Of a stretch of 64,000 nucleotides of DNA, positions 26,087 to 33,762 are shown piece after piece. Made by a program: the position numbers and the translations under genes. This DNA is from Sphingobacterium sp. ML3W (lineage in GTDB: Bacteria > Bacteroidota > Bacteroidia > Sphingobacteriales > Sphingobacteriaceae), in the NCBI RefSeq assembly GCF_000747525.1, contig NZ_CP009278.1, forward strand, positions 2,728,001-2,792,000, written 5' to 3'. A model generated the notes under the pieces. That model made no database searches. It was not told the DNA's origin and saw only the letters and a list, made by a program, of their open reading frames with translations. How positions within the stretch are numbered: the stretch's first letter is position 1; each line of letters opens with the position of its first letter.

Positions 26087-26462
26087 TTTGCTTTCTCTCT
26101 AATATTTCCCGAAGCTTTACAACTTCATTTTGAAGGATATCACGTTCATCTCTTATTCTTTTTAGAGCAGACTTACAAGCGTGATTATCTGTTTTCAAAC
26201 TGTCAATCGCACCGTTTAAAGCGGACACAGTATCTTCTAGCGTAGATATAACAGAACGCAAGTCTCCTATCGTTTTTTCATGTTCTGTACCTCTTTGCTT
26301 CTCCCTATCCGCAAGATCCTTGTACTCATCGAATAGCTTCTTAGCATTATCTACATTTGTTGTGTCGATATCTGCTTTCTGCTTTGGTCTTCCTGCTAAC
26401 CAACCCCCGACAAAGGATCCTACAGGAAGTCCAAAACGCTCTAATACGTCTAGTATCTCCAT
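26043..26462 (-). CDS. Coiled-coil protein in lysis cassette
   Basis: A 139-residue protein with a mildly hydrophobic N-terminus (GLPVGSFVGGWLAG) and a long coiled coil (about residues 40-130). It overlaps the start of the spanin-like gene and lies 9 bases after the amidase. It could be an accessory lysis protein or an unusual holin, but the hydrophobic segment is short. Confidence 0.5.
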   Translation of the reverse strand: MEILDVLERFGLPVGSFVGGWLAGRPKQKADIDTTNVDNAKKLFDEYKDLADREKQRGTEHEKTIGDLRSVISTLEDTVSALNGAIDSLKTDNHACKSALKRIRDERDILQNEVVKLREILERKQNEKTDIIIDNLHPN

Positions 26463-26471
26463 ATTTCCATT

Positions 26472-27011
26472 TTAGTTTAAGTCGTATTTAGCAATCACTT
26501 TTACCGTAAAGCAGGCTAGATTCATTTTATTCCTGTCGTATGCAGCCATGTCGCTCGCATTGTCAATGAAACAAATTTCAGGCAGACAAACAGCACCTTT
26601 CTTACGCATAAGTGCAAGTTTACCCCTAGCTGATTGGGATTCCGTTTTAACGCCACGATTTGGGATATCCATAATCTTAGCATAGCCGGCTACTAGTTCC
26701 TTTGCCATAGCCTTTGATCTATCATTTGCATTATCAGCAACCAACACCTCTACTCCAGAAGCCTTACCGTTGAACGCGTTAAAATGAGGTTCAATAACGA
26801 CATCTTTATCGGTTGGTTCAATACGGCCTAGATATTGCCCTAATGTTTCAGTATCCTTGTCTTGAACCACTGTCCTACCCATTACTACCAATTCTTCGTT
26901 AACTAAATCCCGAAATATCATAGTTTCTTCGTTTTCTTTTCGACCGTTTACTCCTATTGCGCCTGAGTCTTTTAAATGATGTCCTGCACTTGAATATGTT
27001 GTTTTTTTCAT
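26472..27011 (-). CDS. N-acetylmuramoyl-L-alanine amidase (endolysin)
   Basis: A 179-residue Amidase_3-type enzyme that would cut the amide bond between MurNAc and the peptide stem. Zinc ligands and catalytic residues can be placed: His11/His12 in SSAGHH, Glu26-29 in the KENEE block, His76 in VIEPHFNAF and catalytic Glu145 in CLPEICF. It has no signal peptide, so release would need a holin. The start is supported by a good ribosome binding site (AAGAAGGGG) seven bases upstream. Confidence 0.87.
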   Translation of the reverse strand: MKKTTYSSAGHHLKDSGAIGVNGRKENEETMIFRDLVNEELVVMGRTVVQDKDTETLGQYLGRIEPTDKDVVIEPHFNAFNGKASGVEVLVADNANDRSKAMAKELVAGYAKIMDIPNRGVKTESQSARGKLALMRKKGAVCLPEICFIDNASDMAAYDRNKMNLACFTVKVIAKYDLN

Positions 27012-27130
27012 GTAATCCCCTTCTTATTTTAAAGGAGTAGCTTTATAGGCTACTACTTGTAATTTCTTTATTTTTATTTTCACATTCGAAGCTCTTTATT
27101 AAGGATAAGCCCTTTTGTCATATCTTCATG
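27012..27130. other. Gap between tail fibre and amidase
   Basis: A GTAGC...GCTAC hairpin (AGTAGCTTTATAGGCTACT) lies at about 27028-27050, in the short space between the amidase start and the tail-fibre stop. It may weaken read-through from the tail fibre into the lysis genes. No gene is seen here. Confidence 0.4.
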
Positions 27131-30091
27131 TTATCCTATTTTTAATTCAATATGTCCTTGTCCTTCAGTAAGATTAACTTTAACTGTTATTGATCCTGTT
27201 GCAATTTCACTTACAAGCTCTACTCCTTTTGAATCTAAGACAGTTATTTTTTTCCCCGAGAACTCTACAGGGATATCTAATCGATCGTATCCGCTTACGT
27301 GATAATCAGCAAATACATATAAAGCATCATTAGCAATAGAATAGTCAAAAGATGTTCTTACTGGCCCTACATTAGTAAGGTCTACAATATTTCTAAATGC
27401 GACTATTGAAAAATATGTGCCTGCATCTTTTACCTGACCCAAATCAATCCCTTTCGGATACAACTTTTTAGTTGTATTCAGGAATATTGCATCATTAACT
27501 AGTGATTCCCTATTAACAGAGTCTCCAAGATCTCTGATATATCCTAAATGAATACCATAATTACCAGGAATAAAATTCATTACTCGAATTGGTGATTTTA
27601 AAGGATCTTCCCAAAAACTATCTTTTGTTAAATGTACTGCAGACGTGGGCGCAGCATACAAAGGCGCCAATCGGTAATCAACTCCGCCAAAAGTTTTTGA
27701 TCGTGGGATGTAAATCCTAGCAGATGATGAAGACAGTGCACTCGCCTGAGTAAAGGAATGATAATTAAACTTTAATTTTTTGTAAAGATAAAAGTCATGG
27801 TAAATAGTGCATTTACCTGCATATCTAAACTCGTAAATAATGGAATGTGAGAAAAGAGCTTCAGCGTTAAAACTATTCAGATTAGGATTACTTGTATATC
27901 CCCCTGATGGGCGATTAGCAGTCAGTTTTATTAATACACTATCAAGATCAAGAATGTCGTAGTTTTCGGATATTTTAATGACACTTCCTGATGTAGTTCC
28001 ATCTACGGCCTCAATGCCATCAACATATACCTTACTGTACTTTATTTTTACAAAGTTGAAAAGATTTCCCAAAGACGTTTGTGTATACCCTGAAATATTT
28101 CCTGTATTTACACCGTTGCTCTTATGCGTTAGCGCCCCGTTAACAGCAGGAAAATTATAAGAATATCCATCTGTAGCAATATTTCTCGCAACTACAACTA
28201 AATTGTTTGCGTCTATTATTCTTGTTATAACAAAATCCCTGGGAGATTCATCCGTATAAATAGATCCTATGTCAGAAAATGTTTTCCCATGAGATGTTAA
28301 TGTAAGCTGTTTAGCGTATGACCATCCATGATTTCCTCCAATAAATCTTCCTGAACCGTCACTTGTATCGAAAATATTAACAGGGGCCACATCATCATTA
28401 CTGTTTTTGAATAATACTCCAGACACATAATCGCTTTGTAAATTAAAATTTGGATTACTGAGATTATCTGCTCCTAATCTTGTAATGAAATTAGTAGTGA
28501 AAATAGTGTTGTCGCTGATTCCGTTTACGGAATATGAATTTCCATTTTTAAATAACCAATTTCTTGATATACTGGTTTCAGGTAAATATTGGCTTTTAAT
28601 AGTTGTGTAACCAAAAGGCTCGTACTTTGTCGGCATAACATTACCGTCGACGATCATCAATGTTGCGTCGTCTCCACTTATAATTGTACCATTATCAAAA
28701 ACATAAACAGCGGAAACATATTTAACGACATTGCCACCAACAAGCGGCTTTCTAAATACTCCAGTAATACCTTTACCATTCGCAATGGGATCATAATTAC
28801 TGAACTCTGTTCCGTCATCTTTTACAGGATTTACCGGATTAATTCCATCAATTGAAAATCTTAAATTACCATTACTTGACGTCCTTCCTGAGATTGCAAT
28901 ATGTGTTTTAGTATCGTCTAACCTTAACCATTTCGTTGTTTTACTATTTAAGCTGTCGGTTCTCAATGCTCCCGTGGTAGAATTAATGTAACCAACATCG
29001 AACACAGATTTATCAAACAGATTATTGCTTTTATTAAGTAATTGAGTATACTTAACAGATTCAGGTATTAAATCTTCGCGAACTTCAACCTTAACACCTT
29101 GATTGTCTTTCTTAACAAAGGTGCTGCCTAAAATCTGCATGATTACTGTAGATCCTATATTTAAATTGGTGACAAATACCATTGCACTTGCAGGCGGAGT
29201 AAAATCTCCCTCTTGATTAAATGACAAAGTATAATTGGAACGTCCAGTTGGTTTTAATTGTGACCCGTTAACATCTAAAAAAACAACTGAAAAAGCAGAA
29301 CCTGAATCGCGGTTAGCTTTAATGTGATATTCAAGCAATTCAACAGGTACCGCAATCATTTTAGAAGCAGAATCATTAACAATACCTGTATTATTATCAA
29401 TTCTTCCAATAATCTGATAAGATTTTTTAAACAAATCAATCTGACCTTTTAATAAATCTGACTCTTTTAATAAGTTAGAATTTATCACATCTGATATCTT
29501 CCTAACATATGTATTAGAAAATACTCCATCTTGATTAACAACCTCCACTCCCCCTTCAATTACTTTATTGGTGCCGAGAGCTACAGGCAACAACTGCATC
29601 TTTGGAATACTCCAAATTTCCGTAGCACCATTCCAATAAACCATCCCGTCGTTACCCTCGGGCAATCCATCCGTGCCAGTTGGATTTTTTAAGACAATAT
29701 TGTTGTACTTCCAGTATCCCCAACTAGCATCGAACCACCTGTTTTGTCCAGAAGGTCCGGCAGACAATGCAATTGCTGTAGCTGCAGTCGCACCTCCCTG
29801 AATAGCTGGAATTGATTCAGTTATCGTTGCCCAGGCTGCATCTTGGATTTCTTGAGTAATATCCGTCTGATTTTTTAGACCAGCCAATTTTGTAAGTTGA
29901 TCTTGAGTCAGCTGATCCAATCGTAACCACTCATCTTCTTTTAAAGATGCAGAATATAAGCTTCCATCAGCAGCTACTTTCCAATCTTCCCACCGATACG
30001 AACTTCCAACACTTTTAATTATTCTAATTTCGTCCCCTTGCTCAAAAATAGCTCCTTCGGGAAGTGTATCTATGTATTTATACTTTTGCAT
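27131..30091 (-). CDS. Tail fibre / receptor-binding protein
   Basis: A 986-residue protein just upstream of the lysis cassette, the usual place for a fibre. The N-terminus (residues 1-120) looks like a virion-attachment part with Trp-rich and helical segments, and includes SIPAIQGGATAATAIALSAGPSGQNRWFD. The rest is beta-rich and repetitive in composition (Asn, Ser, Gly, Tyr), consistent with beta-helical or BppU-like modules, and ends in a compact C-terminal domain. Host range is probably set here, but no specific adhesin domain is recognised. Confidence 0.65.
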   Translation of the reverse strand: MQKYKYIDTLPEGAIFEQGDEIRIIKSVGSSYRWEDWKVAADGSLYSASLKEDEWLRLDQLTQDQLTKLAGLKNQTDITQEIQDAAWATITESIPAIQGGATAATAIALSAGPSGQNRWFDASWGYWKYNNIVLKNPTGTDGLPEGNDGMVYWNGATEIWSIPKMQLLPVALGTNKVIEGGVEVVNQDGVFSNTYVRKISDVINSNLLKESDLLKGQIDLFKKSYQIIGRIDNNTGIVNDSASKMIAVPVELLEYHIKANRDSGSAFSVVFLDVNGSQLKPTGRSNYTLSFNQEGDFTPPASAMVFVTNLNIGSTVIMQILGSTFVKKDNQGVKVEVREDLIPESVKYTQLLNKSNNLFDKSVFDVGYINSTTGALRTDSLNSKTTKWLRLDDTKTHIAISGRTSSNGNLRFSIDGINPVNPVKDDGTEFSNYDPIANGKGITGVFRKPLVGGNVVKYVSAVYVFDNGTIISGDDATLMIVDGNVMPTKYEPFGYTTIKSQYLPETSISRNWLFKNGNSYSVNGISDNTIFTTNFITRLGADNLSNPNFNLQSDYVSGVLFKNSNDDVAPVNIFDTSDGSGRFIGGNHGWSYAKQLTLTSHGKTFSDIGSIYTDESPRDFVITRIIDANNLVVVARNIATDGYSYNFPAVNGALTHKSNGVNTGNISGYTQTSLGNLFNFVKIKYSKVYVDGIEAVDGTTSGSVIKISENYDILDLDSVLIKLTANRPSGGYTSNPNLNSFNAEALFSHSIIYEFRYAGKCTIYHDFYLYKKLKFNYHSFTQASALSSSSARIYIPRSKTFGGVDYRLAPLYAAPTSAVHLTKDSFWEDPLKSPIRVMNFIPGNYGIHLGYIRDLGDSVNRESLVNDAIFLNTTKKLYPKGIDLGQVKDAGTYFSIVAFRNIVDLTNVGPVRTSFDYSIANDALYVFADYHVSGYDRLDIPVEFSGKKITVLDSKGVELVSEIATGSITVKVNLTEGQGHIELKIG

Positions 30092-30102
30092 TATCTCAAT
30101 AT

Positions 30103-30333
30103 TTAAGCGTTATCTCCAAACTCAAAAATTCCGTTAGCAACATTTACTGGTCGATTCAACCATTCATCAAAAGTCATATCTTCGGGTATAGCACCAGCTT
30201 CTTTAGCTAACTCAAAATCCGACAGAGCAGCTACAGGAACAGCAATCGTGGTATTAGTTTGCGTTTGCTCCTCAGTCATTAAGCGACCGCATGTAGCACA
30301 GCAATTTTCACATCCATTCATATGTTTATCCAT
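30103..30333 (-). CDS. Small Cys-rich phage protein (76 aa)
   Basis: N-terminal Cys cluster (NGCENCCATCGRL) suggests a metal site; the rest is acidic with a conserved-looking segment EDMTFDEWLNRPV. It overlaps the next gene upstream by 8 bases and lies 11 bases before the tail fibre start. Function unknown. Confidence 0.55.
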   Translation of the reverse strand: MDKHMNGCENCCATCGRLMTEEQTQTNTTIAVPVAALSDFELAKEAGAIPEDMTFDEWLNRPVNVANGIFEFGDNA

Positions 30334-30583
30334 TTATTAGGTTAAATATTTTAGATACCTCATCTGCATCTAGAACATTATAAAATTCAGCGGGCTCAAA
30401 CTCTCCTGTTTTGTACCCACGCAAAGCTTCTAAAGCACAGTAAATTGGTTTTATAGTACAAACCACATTATCAATACCCAATCCCGATTTCATAGCCAAA
30501 TAACCCGCATATACAGCTTCTTGGAACAAGACTTCAGCCTTGGCCAATAAGGCTTCAAACTCAACAGCAGATACCGTTATCAT
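30326..30583 (-). CDS. Phage protein of unknown function (85 aa)
   Basis: Not recognised. Predicted all-alpha and acidic (EFEALLAKAEVLFQEAVYAGYLAMKSG). It overlaps the upstream 262-residue gene by 23 bases and the downstream gene by 8 bases, so it belongs to the tail-fibre operon. Confidence 0.55.
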   Translation of the reverse strand: MITVSAVEFEALLAKAEVLFQEAVYAGYLAMKSGLGIDNVVCTIKPIYCALEALRGYKTGEFEPAEFYNVLDADEVSKIFNLING

Positions 30584-31349
30584 CGATCACGTTTTTTAAT
30601 AGTTTACATCTAGCCACTAACAATTCATCAGCCTTAACATATTCTTCAGCATCATAATAAAGTTTAGCAGCCTCCTTGTTAGCCATCGCTACACAAATGG
30701 TATCCAAAGCCAGAGCATTACAACGGCCTGTGATAGCCACAGCTTTCTGCAATTGATAATCACCTTCTGATCTTAAAAATGCTTTATCATTAGCCCGGTA
30801 CAGGACATCAAATGAAGTAGCATCCACATCAAAACTTCCCAACACATAAAGCACCGTATAGCCATTATGATCTTTATTTTTATCCAACTCATATACTACA
30901 CCATCTATCAAAATAGCATCTGCATCATAAACTGAAAGAAATGATTCACCAGTTACAAATGAAGCCCCCTTAGTAATTACCACACCAGACAGACCATCAA
31001 ATTGCACGTACATATTTATATCTACGATACCGTCAGAAAATATTGATGAGGCTAAATCTTGAAATCCTGTTGAATCCTTAAAAAGAGAAGAAGTGATTTT
31101 AAATGGGATACCCATAGCGATTTTTGAAGGCACCAGAACAGCAGAATTTGTACCATCAATGAGAGTCCACAGCTTTTCCACCATGTCAATACGAGAAAAG
31201 GAAATATGATAAGCTTTTATCTGACCAGGTTGGACAGACGAATATCCAGTCACACGACCAAAAGATTGGTGGCCTGTCGCATCTTTCAATACGATTTCCC
31301 TTCCACTTCGGTCTTGCCCCTGGAATTGTAGTTTAACTTGTAACGCCAT
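30561..31349 (-). CDS. Probable tail-associated protein (262 aa)
   Basis: Not assigned to a family. A beta-rich N-terminal half (VKLQFQGQDRSGREIVLKDATGHQSFG, VQPGQIKAYHISFSRID) and a helical C-terminal third ending in cysteines (DDNGICC). Its place at the head of the tail-fibre operon, under an operator-like palindrome at 31422, suggests a fibre connector or chaperone; this is inference from position only. Confidence 0.5.
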   Translation of the reverse strand: MALQVKLQFQGQDRSGREIVLKDATGHQSFGRVTGYSSVQPGQIKAYHISFSRIDMVEKLWTLIDGTNSAVLVPSKIAMGIPFKITSSLFKDSTGFQDLASSIFSDGIVDINMYVQFDGLSGVVITKGASFVTGESFLSVYDADAILIDGVVYELDKNKDHNGYTVLYVLGSFDVDATSFDVLYRANDKAFLRSEGDYQLQKAVAITGRCNALALDTICVAMANKEAAKLYYDAEEYVKADELLVARCKLLKNVIDDNGICC

Positions 31350-31421
31350 AGTTCATTATTAAAGTAAACCACCAATGCTACAAGGCCTTTAACAACAAAC
31401 TACTCCAAAGTTAATAAAAAA

Positions 31422-31438
31422 GTTTAGTACAACTAATC
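31422..31438 (+). promoter_or_regulatory. Operator-like palindrome, site 4
   Basis: GTTTAGTACAACTAATC, between the terminator of the antirepressor operon and the start of the tail-fibre operon (72 bases before its ATG on the - strand). Likely controls the tail-fibre transcript. Confidence 0.6.
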
Positions 31439-31446
31439 TATTAGCG

Positions 31447-31482
31447 CAAAAAAATAGGAGCTTCGATTAGAAGCCCCCTATT
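31447..31482 (-). terminator. Terminator of the antirepressor operon
   Basis: Imperfect hairpin built from AATAGG / CCTATT outer arms and GCTTC / GAAGC inner arms, followed on the - strand by a T7 run; it sits directly after the antirepressor stop. Confidence 0.75.
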
Positions 31483-31484
31483 TT

Positions 31485-32159
31485 TTATTTTATAAATTCC
31501 TGTAACACACTGACAGGATAATTATTTACACCATTTTTCCATTTCTCCGACCACTCGTTACGCACACCTATACCCTTATTAATACAATGCCGGTTTACAT
31601 CTTTGCTGATACGTATCACCTCAAACTTATTCATGAAAGAATTATTTTTATATTTTCTCAAATAATCTGTAACCGAAAGATACTCTTCCTCTTTTACAAC
31701 TTGTACTTTTTTGACTTGTTCCGATGGCAATGGCCGTGTAAATTTCATATTATCAATAGGAATAGGCTGATTGGCCTTTAAAGCCTTTACCTCCTCCTCC
31801 AAGATTAACAATCTTTCTGCAATAACACCACTTAGTAAAGCATTATTATTTGAATTGTTTGCTCGACGTTCACACGCTATGAAATATTTACGCGCTTGCC
31901 TACCTTTATCATTAGCCTCAACCATGGCCAGCTCTTTTGCCGTGTCCAAAGTTAAGGCATATTCGATTGATGTAGCGTTGTTCGCTTCCACTTTTTGGGT
32001 GAAGCGAGAAAAGTCATCATTTTCAACGAACCCGTATTTTTGTATTCGTTGTTTAATCCATGTAGAAAAGTCTCTTTTACTTTCTAGAAATTCATGAAGT
32101 TCCCTTGCAGACACAACGGACTGTCCGTTGTGATCATTGATTTTAATAATCTCTTCCAT
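31485..32159 (-). CDS. ant: Phage antirepressor (AntA/AntB domain)
   Basis: A 224-residue protein with an N-terminal AntA/AntB antirepressor domain (VVSARELHEFLESKRDFSTWIKQRIQKYGFVENDDF, then YALTLDTAKELAMVEANDKGRQARKYFIACER). The C-terminal part has a second small HTH-like region (YLSVTDYLRKYKNNSFMNKFEVIRISKDVNRHC). Such proteins bind the phage repressor to trigger induction. The ATG overlaps the stop of a 98-residue leader gene by one base, an arrangement like icd-ant of phage P1. Confidence 0.82.
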   Translation of the reverse strand: MEEIIKINDHNGQSVVSARELHEFLESKRDFSTWIKQRIQKYGFVENDDFSRFTQKVEANNATSIEYALTLDTAKELAMVEANDKGRQARKYFIACERRANNSNNNALLSGVIAERLLILEEEVKALKANQPIPIDNMKFTRPLPSEQVKKVQVVKEEEYLSVTDYLRKYKNNSFMNKFEVIRISKDVNRHCINKGIGVRNEWSEKWKNGVNNYPVSVLQEFIK

Positions 32160-32455
32160 TACGCTAACCTCCCTTTCCTAAGTACGATATTCAATACTTC
32201 TTTACGTTCCATTAGTTTAGTCACATCCCTCAACTTCGTATACAGAAATACAAAAGTGTGGCGGTCACTTTCTTCAAGAGATGAAAATGATTCCGAAGGA
32301 ATGATACTTTCCATAAATTCATTTAGAAAAAGATTTACATCATCAGATGTCAGATAGTCAAAGAAAAGATCATTTAAGATTCTTTTAATTTCTAGGTCTA
32401 GTTCTTTACCGCTTAGCTTAGCAGATTTTGATTGGTTTGTTTGTAAGGTTCGCAT
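32159..32455 (-). CDS. Leader protein upstream of antirepressor (98 aa)
   Basis: Not recognised. An acidic, helical protein (LDLEIKRILNDLFFDYLTSDDVNLFLNEFMES). It is translationally coupled to ant (TAATG junction). By position it resembles the small open frame that precedes ant in P1-type immunity operons, but no sequence similarity is claimed. Confidence 0.55.
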   Translation of the reverse strand: MRTLQTNQSKSAKLSGKELDLEIKRILNDLFFDYLTSDDVNLFLNEFMESIIPSESFSSLEESDRHTFVFLYTKLRDVTKLMERKEVLNIVLRKGRLA

Positions 32456-32814
32456 TTTACTTGATTTACAGGCAACAAAAAGCCCCTGCCTAGTGGGGTG
32501 CGAACCTAAATGAAGTCAATAGAAAACTATTGAGAATCAAAACCACGTCGACAGGGGTAAACCTGTATAATTATGCAAATACCTAGTATCAGCTTATTTT
32601 TTGTAAAGAAATTTTATAGAAGCCCTCTACTACTTCATTTAAGTTCGCAATTCAAAACTGCAAAACTTTTTTGATACTGCCAAATAAAATTTTACTTTTG
32701 AATGAAATGTAAACAACAAAACCGAAGAGGTTTACAAAAGTAATTAAATAGTTTACATTTTAATAATAAAGTTTACAAAATAGCAATTATTAATTATTAA
32801 CCAATTGATTTACA
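32456..32814. promoter_or_regulatory. Divergent control region between antirepressor and conversion genes
   Basis: This 359-base gap has no gene. Its left third holds paired segments: CCCCTG (32483-32488) can pair with CAGGGG (32552-32557), or CCCC with GGGG at 32495-32498; between them sits CAATAG-AAAA-CTATTG (32517-32532), and CAGG...CCTG lies at 32552-32565. This looks like a folded leader RNA or a small RNA on one strand. The right third holds the TGTAAAC array. Promoters for both directions must be here. Confidence 0.55.
32708..32777 (+). promoter_or_regulatory. Phased TGTAAAC/GTTTACA array
   Basis: TGTAAAC at 32708-32714, then GTTTACA at 32730-32736, 32751-32757 and 32771-32777, with spacings of 22, 21 and 20 bases. 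All face the same side of the helix. A weaker copy (ATTTACA, 32808-32814) touches the ATG at 32815. Probable repressor or activator sites for the conversion pair. Confidence 0.6.
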
Positions 32815-33291
32815 ATGAAATATATTTTATTTTCAGCTGTACTCATTTTTTTATCATTTAACGCCCACAGCCAAAGCTTTGAAGAGACTTTAAAGTTTAT
32901 TCAAACAAATATCAATGAATTTCAGTATAAAAATCCCGCCAGTCTATTAAGTCATAGTCATGAAATTACAGTTAGTCAATATGGTGAAATGTCAGTTCAT
33001 AGAATTATCAACAATGAATTAAAGTCAAAAACAAAAGTATATCTACAGAATGTAGACACTTCTGTAGTTGAAACGATAGATAGAAATATGTATCGCCTTT
33101 GGCTAGGTTCTACCTCTTTAAAACCTTTTACAATCTTATCAATAGATGATGGTAATAACATAGAAACGAATGATTCTATAGCTTTCTTGATGGGAAGCTT
33201 AATAGATTCTAATAAACTAGCTAATGCTTTTAAGCATCTAATAAAACTAGCTAAAGAAAACCCAAATTTTAGAGAAAAAGATATATTTTAA
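32815..33291 (+). CDS. Secreted protein, possible lysogenic conversion gene
   Basis: A 158-residue protein with a cleavable signal peptide (MKYILFSAVLIFLSFNAHSQ). The mature part is not recognised; it contains ILSIDDGNNIETNDSIAFLMG and a helical C-terminus. It lies on the + strand inside the - strand late region and is followed 10 bases later by a lipoprotein gene, so the pair can be expressed during lysogeny. A role in changing the host surface or blocking superinfection is inference from position. Confidence 0.6.
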   Translation: MKYILFSAVLIFLSFNAHSQSFEETLKFIQTNINEFQYKNPASLLSHSHEITVSQYGEMSVHRIINNELKSKTKVYLQNVDTSVVETIDRNMYRLWLGSTSLKPFTILSIDDGNNIETNDSIAFLMGSLIDSNKLANAFKHLIKLAKENPNFREKDIF

Positions 33292-33301
33292 GTGTTATAT
33301 T

Positions 33302-33733
33302 ATGAAAAAATTATTTACATTTTTATTAATCATCACTACACTTTCTTTCATTAGTTGTAGCAAGGACGATGATACCAAACCGTCAATTTCAATAATTGGA
33401 AAATGGAAATTATTGAAAGCGTCATTCTATAATCCAGTTACAAAAACAGATAACGAATTTAATATTGATTATAATCCGTACTTAACATTAGATTATAAAT
33501 CTGGTAATCAAGTCGAGATTTCAGGATATAACACAAATAATAAGTTTGTTACTAATACATATTCATATTCAGAAAATGGTTCAAATAATTATGAAATAAA
33601 AATATCAGAAAGTAAGATATTAAGCGCTTATTTAGACAATTCAACCAAAGAGTTAAAAATAACTTATTTATATAGCACCCTTAATCCATCTGCAAGTGAA
33701 GATTATAATTGCACTAATTCCTATAAAAAATAA
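33302..33733 (+). CDS. Lipocalin-like lipoprotein, possible lysogenic conversion gene
   Basis: A 143-residue protein with a lipoprotein signal (MKKLFTFLLIITTLSFISC, lipidated Cys19) and an SKDDD sequence after the Cys, like the acidic export signal of Bacteroidetes surface lipoproteins. IIGKWKLLKASFYNP and the following beta strands resemble the small Bacteroidetes lipocalin-like domains. It probably sits on the outer membrane, possibly on the cell surface. Second gene of a two-gene + strand unit that ends in a strong terminator. Confidence 0.65.
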   Translation: MKKLFTFLLIITTLSFISCSKDDDTKPSISIIGKWKLLKASFYNPVTKTDNEFNIDYNPYLTLDYKSGNQVEISGYNTNNKFVTNTYSYSENGSNNYEIKISESKILSAYLDNSTKELKITYLYSTLNPSASEDYNCTNSYKK

Positions 33734-33734
33734 C

Positions 33735-33760
33735 AAAGGGGCATTGCAAAATGCCCCTTT
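33735..33760. terminator. Bidirectional terminator after conversion pair
   Basis: Perfect 11-bp stem AAAGGGGCATT / AATGCCCCTTT with a GCAA tetraloop, between the + strand lipoprotein gene and the - strand 2422-residue gene. Confidence 0.88.
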
Positions 33761-33762
33761 AT

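Noticed and set aside
25565..26462. Rz/Rz1-type two-component spanin pair
   Set aside because: The lipoprotein has its own C-terminal membrane helix, and the overlapping coiled-coil protein lacks a strong N-terminal anchor, so a u-spanin fits better.
32456..32814. CRISPR-like array or diversity-generating element in the control region
   Set aside because: The repeats are only 7 bases, without regular spacers, and no reverse transcriptase or Cas gene is seen.
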